Source: Paenibacillus_AR sp051594765 (GTDB lineage Bacteria > Bacillota > Bacilli > Paenibacillales > NBRC-103111). Taken from it: a stretch of 64,000 nt of DNA. Position numbers and translations under genes: made by a program. Position 1 is the first letter of the stretch. Each line of letters starts with the position of its first letter. This document shows positions 39,552 to 47,653 of this stretch, in pieces. The notes below the pieces were generated by a model. It saw nothing but the letters and a program-made list of their open reading frames with translations. It did no database searches and was not told the DNA's origin. The stretch covers positions 1 to 64,000 of the forward strand of contig NZ_JBPPGJ010000025.1 of assembly GCF_051594765.1 (NCBI RefSeq), read 5' to 3'.

Positions 39552-39839
39552 ATGGTCATGGAACCCAATAAAGTGAAGCGGCAAGAAGTGAAGATGTTAA
39601 ACCGCAAGCTGCTGGAGATTTCGGGAGTGCTGAATGTGGAGAGCTTCGACAGCGAGGAGTTTCTGCTCGAAACGGAGATGGGCTTTCTCGCCATCCGAGG
39701 AGTCAACCTGCACATCAAGAACCTGAATCTGGAGCAGGGCCTGGTCGCCATTGAGGGATTGGTGAACGAATTGGCCTACGTGGACGGCGGCGGAGCAGGC
39801 GGCAAATCCAAAGGCTTCTTAGGGAAGCTGTTCAAGTGA
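39552..39839 (+). CDS. yabP: Sporulation protein YabP
   Basis: This 95-residue protein of the YabP/YqfC family shows the core NRKLLEISGVLNVESFDSEE followed by FLLETEMGFLAIRGVNLHIK and NLNLEQGLVAIEG. It is required for sporulation in B. subtilis, made in the mother cell under sigma-E, and its mechanism is unknown. The ATG 39552 (or 39558) follows GAGGAGGGG. The stop overlaps the yabQ start in GTGA. Confidence 0.93.
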   Translation: MVMEPNKVKRQEVKMLNRKLLEISGVLNVESFDSEEFLLETEMGFLAIRGVNLHIKNLNLEQGLVAIEGLVNELAYVDGGGAGGKSKGFLGKLFK

Positions 39840-40399
39840 GCTTACACGTCCAGATGCTGACGATGGGGCTTATGCTGGCCAGCGGCGTGGGGATCGGCAT
39901 TCTATTCGATCTGTACCGCGTGCTGGCGCATGAGCTTCGGTTCCCCCGGTGGCTGATCCCTCTCTTAGACTTAGCCTACTGGGCGGCTGCCACGTTCGCC
40001 GTCTTCCGGGTCCTCCTCTTCAGCAATTTCGGACAGGTCCGCTTCTTCGTCTTCCTGGGCCTGTTCGCCGGCTATACGCTCTACTTCCTGGGGCTTTCCC
40101 GAACCTCTGTCAAGCTGATCCGCTGGATCATCGGGGTGGTGGAGGCGATGGTGCGCTTTTTCGTCAAGGCCTTCCACATCCTTGTCATAACGCCCGTCAT
40201 GGCCCTATATAGATGCGTTGTTGTCATTCTAAGGTATAGTACGAAGGTCGCTATTTTCATATGTAAACTTGTGGTACAATTGCTCTATCCTGTGCGTCTC
40301 CTCTTCCGATGGATCGGACGGGCCCTGAAGCCTTATCTGAAGGTGCCGGGGTGGATTCTGAAGCCATGGCGCCGGTTCACCGGCTGGTTGAAGAGATAG
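39836..40399 (+). CDS. yabQ: Spore cortex biosynthesis protein YabQ
   Basis: This 187-residue membrane protein has about five hydrophobic stretches (residues 6-25, 37-62, 68-85, 92-118 and 120-145) and a very basic tail (RLLFRWIGRALKPYLKVPGW). YabQ is a mother-cell protein needed for cortex formation in B. subtilis. The GTG start overlaps the yabP stop, so they form an operon. The family match is mainly by position, length and topology. Confidence 0.9.
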   Translation: MSLHVQMLTMGLMLASGVGIGILFDLYRVLAHELRFPRWLIPLLDLAYWAAATFAVFRVLLFSNFGQVRFFVFLGLFAGYTLYFLGLSRTSVKLIRWIIGVVEAMVRFFVKAFHILVITPVMALYRCVVVILRYSTKVAIFICKLVVQLLYPVRLLFRWIGRALKPYLKVPGWILKPWRRFTGWLKR

Positions 40400-40431
40400 C
40401 GCTATCGTTATGGACAGGGGGATTACCACGA

Positions 40432-40773
40432 ATGGCCAAGCTAGCAGGAGCCGGTATTTCTCCGGTCTCCGAACCCAAATCCAACCGAAGTGGAAGCCGC
40501 AAGCGGATCCGACTGTTGCTCGTCGGCGTGCTGGCTTTAGTGATATGGGCGGCCGGAACGGCCTGGACCCAGATGAAGAATATTCATCTCGGATCGGAAC
40601 GTCTCGGTGCTCTCGAGAATAAGATGAACCAAGCACAAGACACGAACGCCAAGCTCAAGCGGGAGATTGAGCGTTTGTCCGACCCGGAATACCGGGCGGA
40701 GCGGATGCGGAAGGACATGCATTTGTCCAAGGAAGGCGAGACGGTATTCGAGGTGCCCCGGTCCAATCCATGA
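40432..40773 (+). CDS. divIC: Cell division protein DivIC / FtsB-like septum initiator
   Basis: This 113-residue bitopic protein has a basic cytoplasmic tail (residues 1-28, with SNRSGSRKRIR) and one membrane helix (about 29-48). A coiled coil (LENKMNQAQDTNAKLKREIE) and a C-terminal SDPEYRAERMRKDMHLSKEG motif common to DivIC/FtsB follow. It works with FtsL and DivIB in septum activation. ATG 40432 is preceded by ACAGGGGG. It lies between yabQ and yabR as in Bacillus. Confidence 0.92.
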   Translation: MAKLAGAGISPVSEPKSNRSGSRKRIRLLLVGVLALVIWAAGTAWTQMKNIHLGSERLGALENKMNQAQDTNAKLKREIERLSDPEYRAERMRKDMHLSKEGETVFEVPRSNP

Positions 40774-40785
40774 GGGGCTCTTTTG

Positions 40786-40814
40786 TTGACCGTATTTCAA
40801 CCTTCGGGTATAAT
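40786..40814 (+). promoter_or_regulatory. Sigma-A promoter of yabR
   Basis: TTGACC (40786-40791), exactly 17 bp and TATAAT (40809-40814), about 75 bp upstream of the yabR start. Confidence 0.85.
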
Positions 40815-40888
40815 TCACATATCCAGTTCTTTTCGTTATGACGGGTGGAGCTTTTGTTTAAACTTTTAAGGGAGGAACAATTACCTTT

Positions 40889-41410
40889 ATGGCAATTGAA
40901 GTAGGCAGCAAGCTTGAGGGAAAGGTGACAGGCATTACCCATTTCGGAGCATTCGTTGAGCTTCCGGAAGGACAGACGGGCCTTGTTCACATCTCGGAAA
41001 TTGCGGACAATTACGTGAAAGATGTAAATGATCACCTGAAGCTGGCCGATAAGGTCATCGTGAAAGTGATCAACGTGGACAAGGACGGGAAAATCGGCCT
41101 TTCTATCAAGCAAGCCGTCGACAAGCCTCCGGGTGAAGAAAACCGGGCTCCCGAACGGCGGAGCTTCCCTCCTCGCGACCGGGGAGAAGGCGGAGACCGT
41201 GGAGGATTCGGCGGACCGCGCGGTGATCGCGGCGGATTCGGCGGCGGACGGGGTGACCGTGGCGACCGCGGTGGACGTTCCTTCGGACGAACACAACCTA
41301 CCTTCGAAGACAAGGTGTCCAAGTTCTTGAAGGACAGTGAAGAGCGCATGTCTTCCCTGAAGAAGAACACGGAAGGCAAGCGTGGCGGCCGCGGAGCGCG
41401 CCGCGACTAA
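40889..41410 (+). CDS. yabR: S1-domain RNA-binding protein YabR with Arg-Gly-rich tail
   Basis: This 173-residue protein starts with one S1 domain (residues 1-75: AIEVGSKLEGKVTGITHFGA, then VHISEIADNYVKDVNDHL). A low-complexity Arg/Gly/Asp region follows (about 88-135), with repeats of the type GDRGGFGG. The rest is an acidic-basic helix (FEDKVSKFLKDSEERMSSLK) and a basic end. The S1 domain binds RNA, and the RGG-like region probably strengthens that. The start follows GGGAGGAAC. It is transcribed from its own promoter and ends in a strong terminator. Confidence 0.93.
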   Translation: MAIEVGSKLEGKVTGITHFGAFVELPEGQTGLVHISEIADNYVKDVNDHLKLADKVIVKVINVDKDGKIGLSIKQAVDKPPGEENRAPERRSFPPRDRGEGGDRGGFGGPRGDRGGFGGGRGDRGDRGGRSFGRTQPTFEDKVSKFLKDSEERMSSLKKNTEGKRGGRGARRD

Positions 41411-41429
41411 TATTCCCTTAACCATGATG

Positions 41430-41460
41430 CCGCCGGTCGTTGAGACCGGCGGTTTTTTGC
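41430..41460 (+). terminator. Terminator after yabR
   Basis: CCGCCGGTC (41430-41438) pairs with GACCGGCGG (41444-41452), followed by TTTTTT. Confidence 0.93.
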
Positions 41461-41535
41461 GCGTCATCCAGGTGGATGAAACCTTCAGGCCGCTTCAGCC
41501 GTATAACCTGATAACCCCATAATGGATAGACCCGG

Positions 41536-41603
41536 AGGAGCCTGTCAGCTTGTTTTGTCCTGCCCGAAGCAGGAGCAAATCAGAGCTGTCAGGCTCCTTT
41601 TTG
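41536..41603 (+). promoter_or_regulatory. Attenuator-like hairpin in the antiporter leader
   Basis: AGGAGCCTGTCAGCT (41536-41550) pairs with AGCTGTCAGGCTCCT (41584-41598) over 15 positions with one mismatch. It encloses an inner CCTGC/GCAGG hairpin and is followed by TTTTT. It lies after the yabR terminator and 94 bp before the antiporter gene, so it may stop or condition transcription of that gene. I cannot assign the leader 41461-41535 to a known riboswitch class. Confidence 0.6.
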
Positions 41604-41695
41604 TCTGCGGGGCTAGTCTGGGGAAGGCTGACCCCTGGATCAAGGTCTTTTACCCTAATCGGGGAAGTCTAAGGAAAAGAAGGAGGAATCATCAC

Positions 41696-42847
41696 ATGCT
41701 GATCTACGAGTTGGCCCTTATCCTATTAGCATCCAAGCTGGCGGGAGACTTGAGCGTCAGACTGGGGCAGCCCTCCGTACTGGGCAAGCTGCTGGTCGGA
41801 ATTCTCCTGGGTCCATCTGTCCTGGGGCTGGTCACGAACACGGATATCTTAAGAGAAATCAGCCAGATCGGCGTGCTGCTCCTGATGTTCATTGCCGGTC
41901 TGGAGACGGATGCGGGGGAGTTCAAGAAAACCGGTAAAGCCTCCGGGTATGTCGGTCTTGCGGGAATCGCGGTTCCCTTCTCCTTCGGATGGATGGCGGG
42001 TCTGTACCTGGAGCTTCCGCAGCTGCAAGCCGTCTTCCTGGGGCTGCTTCTCTCGGCGACCAGCGTCAGCATCTCCGTCCAGGCGCTGAAGGAAATGGGG
42101 CGCTTGAAGTCGAAGGAGGGCGCTACCATTCTGGGGGCTGCCGTCATTGATGACGTGTTGGTCATCATTATCCTGGCGTTCGTTATGTCCTTCGCCGGAG
42201 GAGACGTGGAGCTGGGAACCGTCATCCTGAAGAAGCTGGCGTTCTTCGGAGTCGCCATCCTGATTGCCTGGAAGGCTGTGCCGTGGTTCCTTCGGAAATT
42301 CGCGCCGCTCCGGATTACCGAGGCGGTGATCTCCGCAGGGCTGATTCTCTGTTTCCTGTACGCCTACATGGCGGAAGCTGCGGGAGTGGCCGGGATTATC
42401 GGGGCATATATCGCCGGGGTAGCCATCAGTATGACAGAGCATAAGCACGAAGTGTTCGAAAAAGTAGAGACGATCGGCTACTCCATCTTCGTCCCCGTCT
42501 TCTTCACCTCTATCGGGGTGACCGCTCAATTTATGGGCCTTGCAGGACATCTGCCGCTGATAGCCGGACTGAGCATTCTGGCTGTCGCTACCAAGCTGGC
42601 GGGCTCTGCGGCCGGGGCCCGGCTGGCCGGCTTCCCGGGCAGAGCCTCTTGGGGGATCGGCGCCGCCATGGTATCCCGCGGTGAGGTAGCGTTAATCATC
42701 GCGGCCATGGGGATGGATGCCGGACTGCTCCGGGAGGACATGTTCGCGGTGCTCGTAGCGGTGGTGCTGATCACGACCATCGTAACCCCACCTATGATGA
42801 AGGGCTTCTTCAAGGAAAAGGCCTTGCAGGAAAAGGCCACCACTTGA
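41696..42847 (+). CDS. Monovalent cation:proton antiporter (CPA2/KefB-type membrane domain)
   Basis: This 383-residue protein is all membrane domain, about 11-12 helices, and lacks the C-terminal TrkA-N domain of full KefB. Features of CPA2 are LGQPSVLGKLLVGILLGPSV near the start, LLLMFIAGLETD, and AAVIDDVLVIIILAF with the paired Asp residues of the ion site (residues about 152-153). It probably exchanges Na+ or K+ for H+. Such carriers are often controlled by cyclic-di-AMP, but nothing here proves that. The ATG 41696 has AAGGAGG 9 bp upstream. It is absent from the Bacillus yabR-spoIIE interval. Confidence 0.85.
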   Translation: MLIYELALILLASKLAGDLSVRLGQPSVLGKLLVGILLGPSVLGLVTNTDILREISQIGVLLLMFIAGLETDAGEFKKTGKASGYVGLAGIAVPFSFGWMAGLYLELPQLQAVFLGLLLSATSVSISVQALKEMGRLKSKEGATILGAAVIDDVLVIIILAFVMSFAGGDVELGTVILKKLAFFGVAILIAWKAVPWFLRKFAPLRITEAVISAGLILCFLYAYMAEAAGVAGIIGAYIAGVAISMTEHKHEVFEKVETIGYSIFVPVFFTSIGVTAQFMGLAGHLPLIAGLSILAVATKLAGSAAGARLAGFPGRASWGIGAAMVSRGEVALIIAAMGMDAGLLREDMFAVLVAVVLITTIVTPPMMKGFFKEKALQEKATT

Positions 42848-42873
42848 CGGTGACCCCGCCTTTCGGGTATACT
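42844..42873 (+). promoter_or_regulatory. Promoter of tRNA-Met
   Basis: TTGACG (42844-42849), 18 bp and TATACT (42868-42873). It overlaps the antiporter stop codon and lies 18 bp before the tRNA. Confidence 0.75.
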
Positions 42874-42890
42874 CATGCTTGTTCCACTGC

Positions 42891-42964
42891 GGCGGTGTAG
42901 CTCAGCTGGCTAGAGCATTCGGTTCATACCCGAAAGGTCGGGGGTTCGATTCCCTTCGCCGCTA
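42891..42964 (+). tRNA. tRNA-Met (CAU anticodon)
   Basis: A 74-nt cloverleaf can be drawn. The acceptor GGCGGTG pairs with CGCCGCT and the D arm is GCTC/GAGC. The anticodon arm TTCGG-TTCATAC-CCGAA carries CAT, and the T arm has the GGTTCGATTCC consensus. CCA is not encoded. The first pair is G-U, which fits an elongator rather than an initiator. A tRNA-Met gene lies at this place in B. subtilis too. CAU tRNAs modified to decode Ile cannot be excluded by eye. Confidence 0.93.
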
Positions 42965-42981
42965 TATGATTGTTACGCAAG

Positions 42982-43011
42982 AATCCTTGCCATCCGGCAA
43001 GGATTTTTTTG
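42982..43011 (+). terminator. Terminator after tRNA-Met
   Basis: AATCCTTGCC (42982-42991) pairs with GGCAAGGATT (42996-43005), followed by TTTTTT. Confidence 0.93.
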
Positions 43012-43214
43012 TTTATTCACCCCACTGTGGCGTTGGCTGCCCCGGTGATCCCGTGATCAGAACGCCGCTCCGTCGACCTGCAACCCGAAGTCGACACCAT
43101 TTCCGCCCCGCCTGCCGTTGAGAAATGCGGATTAGTGCGGAATTCCTCCGGCACCCCCTGCTGGAAACAGGGATGAAAGCTTGCCCGGCTTGGCCCCTCC
43201 GGCATCGTCTTGCA

Positions 43215-43280
43215 TGTCGGAAAGTTTTTGGTGTCTACCACGTGATTATGACAAACTTCCTGATAGATTCCACTTATAAT
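43215..43280 (+). promoter_or_regulatory. Spo0A-type promoter of spoIIE
   Basis: ATGACA (43248-43253) and TATAAT (43275-43280) are separated by 21 bp. This unusual spacing is the one known for the Spo0A-activated, sigma-A promoter of B. subtilis spoIIE. TGTCGGA (43215-43221) resembles a Spo0A box (TGTCGAA) with one change. The stretch 43012-43214 holds nothing else I recognise. Confidence 0.7.
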
Positions 43281-43333
43281 AGGGAACACATTACGAGAAT
43301 AGAATCTAAGGAATGGAAGGTGTGGAACAATCC

Positions 43334-45826
43334 ATGAGCAAGCCGAACAAGATTCACCGACTTGAACAATCCATCCCTGCCGCCGCCGGCCATACCGCGC
43401 AAGGCTTCAAGACTTTCCTGATGGAAAACCGGCTGGTCCAGGCCTGGATGATCCGGAAGTGGGCGCTGCTGTTGGTCGCGACGGGATTTTTGCTGGGCCG
43501 GGCTACGATCCTGGGGGATCTGATGCCCTTCGCCATCGCCTATTTCGCGGTCATCTACTATGTCCGTTCGGAAATTACAACTTGGGTCGGCACCGCTCTG
43601 GTGGTGGGAAGTCTGCTGTCCGTGCCTTCTCACACGGGATACCTGGTAACGGAGCTTCTCGTCTTCCTCTTAATCCAGAAGGGAATGGAGAAGTTCGAAC
43701 GGGCGGACCTGTCGCTGGTTCCCGTCATCGTCTTCGCCTCCTCCTTCCTCGTCCAGCTCTTCTCCTATGTCATGATGACGGAGCTCTCCTGGTATACGCT
43801 GATGATGACCGGCGTGGAAGCGATTTTGTCCTTCGTCCTGACGCTCATCTTCATTCAAGCGGTACCCGTGCTCACCCAATCCAAGCAGAAGACCAGCCTG
43901 AAGCACGAGGAAATCATCTGTCTCATCATCATGCTGGCTTCCGTCATGACCGGTACGGTCGGTTGGCTGATGAACGGAGTGTCGGTGGAGCATGTTTTCT
44001 CACGGTACCTGATCCTGCTCTTCGCCTTGGTCGGGGGAGCGCCGCTGGGCGCCTCCGTGGGCGTCATCACCGGGCTGATCCTGAGCCTGGCGGATATTCA
44101 GGCGGTGTACCAGATGAGCCTGCTGGCTTTTGCGGGATTGCTGGCGGGTCTGATGAAGGAAGGGGGCAAATGGACCGTAGCCCTGGGCATGCTGCTGGGC
44201 TCGTCCATCCTGACCGTGTACGTGGGAAGCCAAGATACGATCATCGCCTCCACGTGGGAGACGGGAATCGCCGTGGCGCTGTTCCTCCTGACGCCCCGCG
44301 GTCTGGTGCAGACCTTGGCCAAGTACGTGCCAGGCACCCAGGAGAACATGAAGACCCATTACGAATATGCCAAGCGGGTTCGTGACATTACGGCGGGCCG
44401 GGTGGAGCAGTTCTCCGAGGTGTTCCAGCAGCTCTCCAAGAGCTTCAAGCAGCTGACCGAGCAAGGGCAGGAGCGGAAGCGGGAGGAGGAGGTCAGCCAT
44501 TTCATGAACCACGTGGCGAACAAGACCTGCACCTCCTGCTGGAAGAAGAACCATTGCTGGGACAAGCAGTTCTATGACACCTACGCCTTCATGAGCGACA
44601 TGATGTCGGCCGTCGAGAAGGACGAGAAGATCACGAAGAAGGACATCACCCCCGAGTGGAAAAAAGCCTGCTCCAAAACGGACCAGGTCCTGGAGGTGAT
44701 GAAGCACCAATATACGCTGTACCGCCATGACCTGCAGTGGAAGAAGCAGATTCTCGAGAGCCGCCAGCTGGTCTCCGACCAACTGATCGGCGTGTCCCAG
44801 GTCATGGAGGACCTGGCCAAGGAGATCAAGCGGGAGGGACAGGAGCTGTTCCTGCAGGAGGAGCAGATCCGGCACGCCCTGGAAGGGCTCGGACTGTCCA
44901 TCATGGCCATCGACGTCATCAATCTGGAGGAGGGCAACGTCGAGATCGAGATCATGCATCAATATACGAAGGGCTTCGACGAGTGCCGGAAGATCATCGC
45001 CCCGCTCCTGTCGGACATTCTGGGCGAGAACATCGCCGTGAAGAAGGAAAAGTATTCGGAGAAGGGTGAAGGCTACTGCACGGTATCCTTCGGCTCGGCG
45101 AAGGAATATGAAGTGGAGACGGGCATCGCCGGCGCGGCGAAGGGAGGAGACCTGCTGTCCGGGGACAGCTTCAGCACGGCGGAATTAGGCAACGGCAAAT
45201 TCGTGGTGGCCCTGTCGGACGGCATGGGCAACGGGGAGCGCGCGCGGGCGGAGAGCAGCACGGCACTCACCATATTGCAGCAGCTGCTGCAATCCGGCAT
45301 GGATGAGAAGCTGGCCATCAAGTCGGTGAATTCGGTGCTCCTGCTCCGTTCGCCGGATGAGATGTACGCCACAGTGGATATGGCTCTCATCGATCTGTAC
45401 AGCGCCAACACCACCTTCATGAAGATCGGCTCCACGCCCAGCTTCATCAAGCGGGGCAACGAGGTGCTCCAGATTACGGCCAACAACCTTCCGGTTGGCA
45501 TCCTGCAGGAGATCGATGTGGATCTGGTCAGCGTGCAGCTCCTGCCGGGGGATGTTCTGATCATGATGACCGACGGCATCTTCGACTCACCAGGCTATGC
45601 GGTGAACAAGGAGCTGTGGATGAAGCGGGTCATCGGGGAGATCGACACCGACAGCCCCCAGGAATTCGCGGATTGTCTCCTGGAGCGGATCGTGCGGCAG
45701 CAGCACGGGGAGATCTCCGACGATATGACGGTGATCGTGGCCAAGGTCGAGCGGTACCGCCCCGAATGGTCCACTTTCCGGTGGCCGGGTCTCACCAAGC
45801 TGGACCGCCCCAAGACCGTCAGTTAA
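43334..45826 (+). CDS. spoIIE: Stage II sporulation protein E (SpoIIE phosphatase)
   Basis: This 830-residue protein is the same size as the B. subtilis one. The N-terminal 330 residues hold about ten membrane helices. The central region (about 330-590) mediates FtsZ interaction and oligomerisation and contains a CTSCWKKNHCWDKQFY cysteine motif. The C-terminal PP2C phosphatase domain (about 590-830) has LSDGMGNGERARAES and MTDGIFDSPG with the metal Asp residues. SpoIIE dephosphorylates SpoIIAA to release sigma-F in the forespore. ATG 43334 was preferred over ATG 43313, because AAGGTGTGG lies between them. Confidence 0.96.
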   Translation: MSKPNKIHRLEQSIPAAAGHTAQGFKTFLMENRLVQAWMIRKWALLLVATGFLLGRATILGDLMPFAIAYFAVIYYVRSEITTWVGTALVVGSLLSVPSHTGYLVTELLVFLLIQKGMEKFERADLSLVPVIVFASSFLVQLFSYVMMTELSWYTLMMTGVEAILSFVLTLIFIQAVPVLTQSKQKTSLKHEEIICLIIMLASVMTGTVGWLMNGVSVEHVFSRYLILLFALVGGAPLGASVGVITGLILSLADIQAVYQMSLLAFAGLLAGLMKEGGKWTVALGMLLGSSILTVYVGSQDTIIASTWETGIAVALFLLTPRGLVQTLAKYVPGTQENMKTHYEYAKRVRDITAGRVEQFSEVFQQLSKSFKQLTEQGQERKREEEVSHFMNHVANKTCTSCWKKNHCWDKQFYDTYAFMSDMMSAVEKDEKITKKDITPEWKKACSKTDQVLEVMKHQYTLYRHDLQWKKQILESRQLVSDQLIGVSQVMEDLAKEIKREGQELFLQEEQIRHALEGLGLSIMAIDVINLEEGNVEIEIMHQYTKGFDECRKIIAPLLSDILGENIAVKKEKYSEKGEGYCTVSFGSAKEYEVETGIAGAAKGGDLLSGDSFSTAELGNGKFVVALSDGMGNGERARAESSTALTILQQLLQSGMDEKLAIKSVNSVLLLRSPDEMYATVDMALIDLYSANTTFMKIGSTPSFIKRGNEVLQITANNLPVGILQEIDVDLVSVQLLPGDVLIMMTDGIFDSPGYAVNKELWMKRVIGEIDTDSPQEFADCLLERIVRQQHGEISDDMTVIVAKVERYRPEWSTFRWPGLTKLDRPKTVS

Positions 45827-45851
45827 GAAGCGCTTCGGCGCTTCTTTTTGT
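45826..45851 (+). terminator. Terminator after spoIIE
   Basis: AGAAGCGC pairs with GCGCTTCT around a TTCG tetraloop, followed by TTTT. Confidence 0.88.
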
Positions 45852-45900
45852 TGTAGTAGAGTGGGTGCGGTACGGTTCGAGGGTGTAATTCGCAGGGGAG

Positions 45901-45930
45901 GTCTATTCTTCCATCCGGGTGGGCATACTA
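45901..45930 (+). promoter_or_regulatory. Candidate sigma-F promoter of yabS-yabT
   Basis: GTCTA (45901-45905), 15 bp and GGGCATACTA (45921-45930) fit the sigma-F pattern. B. subtilis yabT is expressed in the forespore under sigma-F. Confidence 0.6.
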
Positions 45931-45973
45931 GAGTTAGTAGAATTCCAACACATGAAGACCCGGAGGAATGGAC

Positions 45974-46696
45974 ATGAAGCAGATTATCTTGATTACGGAC
46001 GGCTGCTCCAACGTAGGAATCGATCCCGTTATTGCGGCGGCGGAGGCCCAGGAGGAAGGGATCGTCGTCCATGTGATCGGTGTAATTGATCAGGGAGAGA
46101 TCGGGGAGCTGGGAGCCGCGGAGATTGCGGATATCGCCAAGGCGGGAGGGGGCTTGAGCCGGATCGTAACTCCGAGCCAGCTGTCCCAGACCGTACAGAT
46201 GATGACGCGCAAGACCGTGACCAGCACCATCCAGCAGGCGGTCCAAAAAGAGCTCCGCCACATCCTTGGCGGAGGCGGCGAGCTGACGGAGCTTCCGCCC
46301 GAAAAGCGGGGCCATCTGGTGCAGGCCGTCGAGGATCTGGCGGAGAACGTCAGCCTGAAGGTGGCGCTCCTGGTGGACGCCAGCGCCAGCATGAAGCCCA
46401 AGCTGGCAGCCGTCCAGGAAGCGGTTCAGGACCTGATGGTAAGCCTCCGGGCCCGGACGGGCTTAAGCGAGCTGTGCGTGTTCCGGTTCCCCGGCTTTCA
46501 CGGAGCCGACACCCACCTGGACCTGGACTGGACCCGGGAGCTTGCAAAAGTGCCCAACTTGTTCTATAAAATTAACATGAGAGGCACCACACCGACAGGT
46601 CCCGCCCTTCTGCATGTCATCCGTCATCTGGCGGGGCGCCCGCAGGAGGAGCGGGCGGCGGGCAAGGACGGGATGCTGAGTGAATACGTCATCTAA
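45974..46696 (+). CDS. yabS: VWA-domain protein YabS
   Basis: This 240-residue protein is built around von Willebrand A-type folds. The N-terminal half begins KQIILITDGCSNVGIDPVIA. The C-terminal half has a metal-ion-dependent adhesion site DASASM (DxSxS) plus the Thr of RGTTPTGPALLHV. VWA proteins bind partners through metal. The partner may be the kinase YabT, whose gene overlaps by 17 bp. Function is not established. ATG 45974 is spaced 7 bp from CGGAGG. ATG 45968 would be only 1 bp away. Confidence 0.9.
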   Translation: MKQIILITDGCSNVGIDPVIAAAEAQEEGIVVHVIGVIDQGEIGELGAAEIADIAKAGGGLSRIVTPSQLSQTVQMMTRKTVTSTIQQAVQKELRHILGGGGELTELPPEKRGHLVQAVEDLAENVSLKVALLVDASASMKPKLAAVQEAVQDLMVSLRARTGLSELCVFRFPGFHGADTHLDLDWTRELAKVPNLFYKINMRGTTPTGPALLHVIRHLAGRPQEERAAGKDGMLSEYVI

Positions 46697-47594
46697 CCCG
46701 CCGCTGTACGTCGGCATGCGGGTCCAAGGCAAGTGGAACGGCGGCGAATACCGGATCGAGAAGGGGCTCGGCGAAGGAGCCAACGGCAAGGTCTACCTGG
46801 TGAGCCGGGGTGAGGCCTTGGTCGCCATGAAGGTAGGCACCGACGCCATGGATCTTCAGGCGGAGGCTAATGTGCTGAAGGTGCTGTCCAAGATGGAAGG
46901 CTCCTTCCGCCGGTTCCTGCTCGATGTGGATGATTTCCATATGGAGGGGAAGGATTATCCCTTCTACATCATGAAGTATGTCCGGGGCAGACAGCTCCAG
47001 GAATACATGGGTGCGAAGGGCAAGGACTGGTTTCCCGTGGTGGGGCTCCGGCTTCTCGAGAAGCTGGCCGAGCTTCATGCCAAGGGGTATGTGTTCGGTG
47101 ACCTGAAGCGCGAGAACGTGCTGGTCTCCGAGTTCGGCCATGTGGAGCTGGTGGACTTCGGCGGGGTGACCCCGATGGGCAAGGCCGTCAAGCAATTTAC
47201 GGAGCTGTATGACCGGGGTTACTGGAATGCGGGTATACGGAGCGCGGACGGCGCTTATGACGTATTCGCCTTCGCCGTCCTGTGCGTCCATGTCTGCGGT
47301 GGACCCAAGACGAGCTTCAATAAGGCGATCCTGCCCCAAGTCCGGAATCTGGACGAGCTCCTGGCGGAGATCCGGTCGGATCCCCAGCTGAAGGAATACG
47401 CGCCGTTCCTGCTCCGGGCTCTGAAGGGGGAGATCCCCTCGGCCGGACAGGCTCTGGCCGAGTGGCGCGGGCTACTGAAGAACCGGACGGGCCATACGCC
47501 TGCGGGGATGGGGCAGCTGCCTACCCTGTGGGTGAAGGCGGGCTTCGCGGCATCGGTGATGTTGTTCGCCGCCGTCTTATGGTATTATTGGTAA
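46680..47594 (+). CDS. yabT: Membrane-anchored Hanks-type Ser/Thr kinase YabT
   Basis: This 304-residue protein kinase has a modified glycine loop GLGEGANGKVYLV, an invariant Lys in VAMKVG, a catalytic loop FGDLKRENVLV (Asp present, HRD His replaced by Phe-Gly) and the DFG motif in LVDFGGV. A single C-terminal membrane helix (about 284-303) ends the protein with no external domain. In B. subtilis YabT localises to the forespore septum, binds DNA and phosphorylates RecA during sporulation. The GTG start lies inside the yabS end, so translation is coupled. Confidence 0.93.
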   Translation: MNTSSNPPLYVGMRVQGKWNGGEYRIEKGLGEGANGKVYLVSRGEALVAMKVGTDAMDLQAEANVLKVLSKMEGSFRRFLLDVDDFHMEGKDYPFYIMKYVRGRQLQEYMGAKGKDWFPVVGLRLLEKLAELHAKGYVFGDLKRENVLVSEFGHVELVDFGGVTPMGKAVKQFTELYDRGYWNAGIRSADGAYDVFAFAVLCVHVCGGPKTSFNKAILPQVRNLDELLAEIRSDPQLKEYAPFLLRALKGEIPSAGQALAEWRGLLKNRTGHTPAGMGQLPTLWVKAGFAASVMLFAAVLWYYW

Positions 47595-47653
47595 TGAGTT
47601 TTTGATGAACGGATGGGATGGGATGGTGGATCCCGACTGAAAGGACCGGCACC

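Noticed and set aside
43125..43337. 70-codon frame upstream of spoIIE
   Set aside because: It covers the Spo0A-type promoter and the spoIIE ribosome-binding site, and no family is recognisable.
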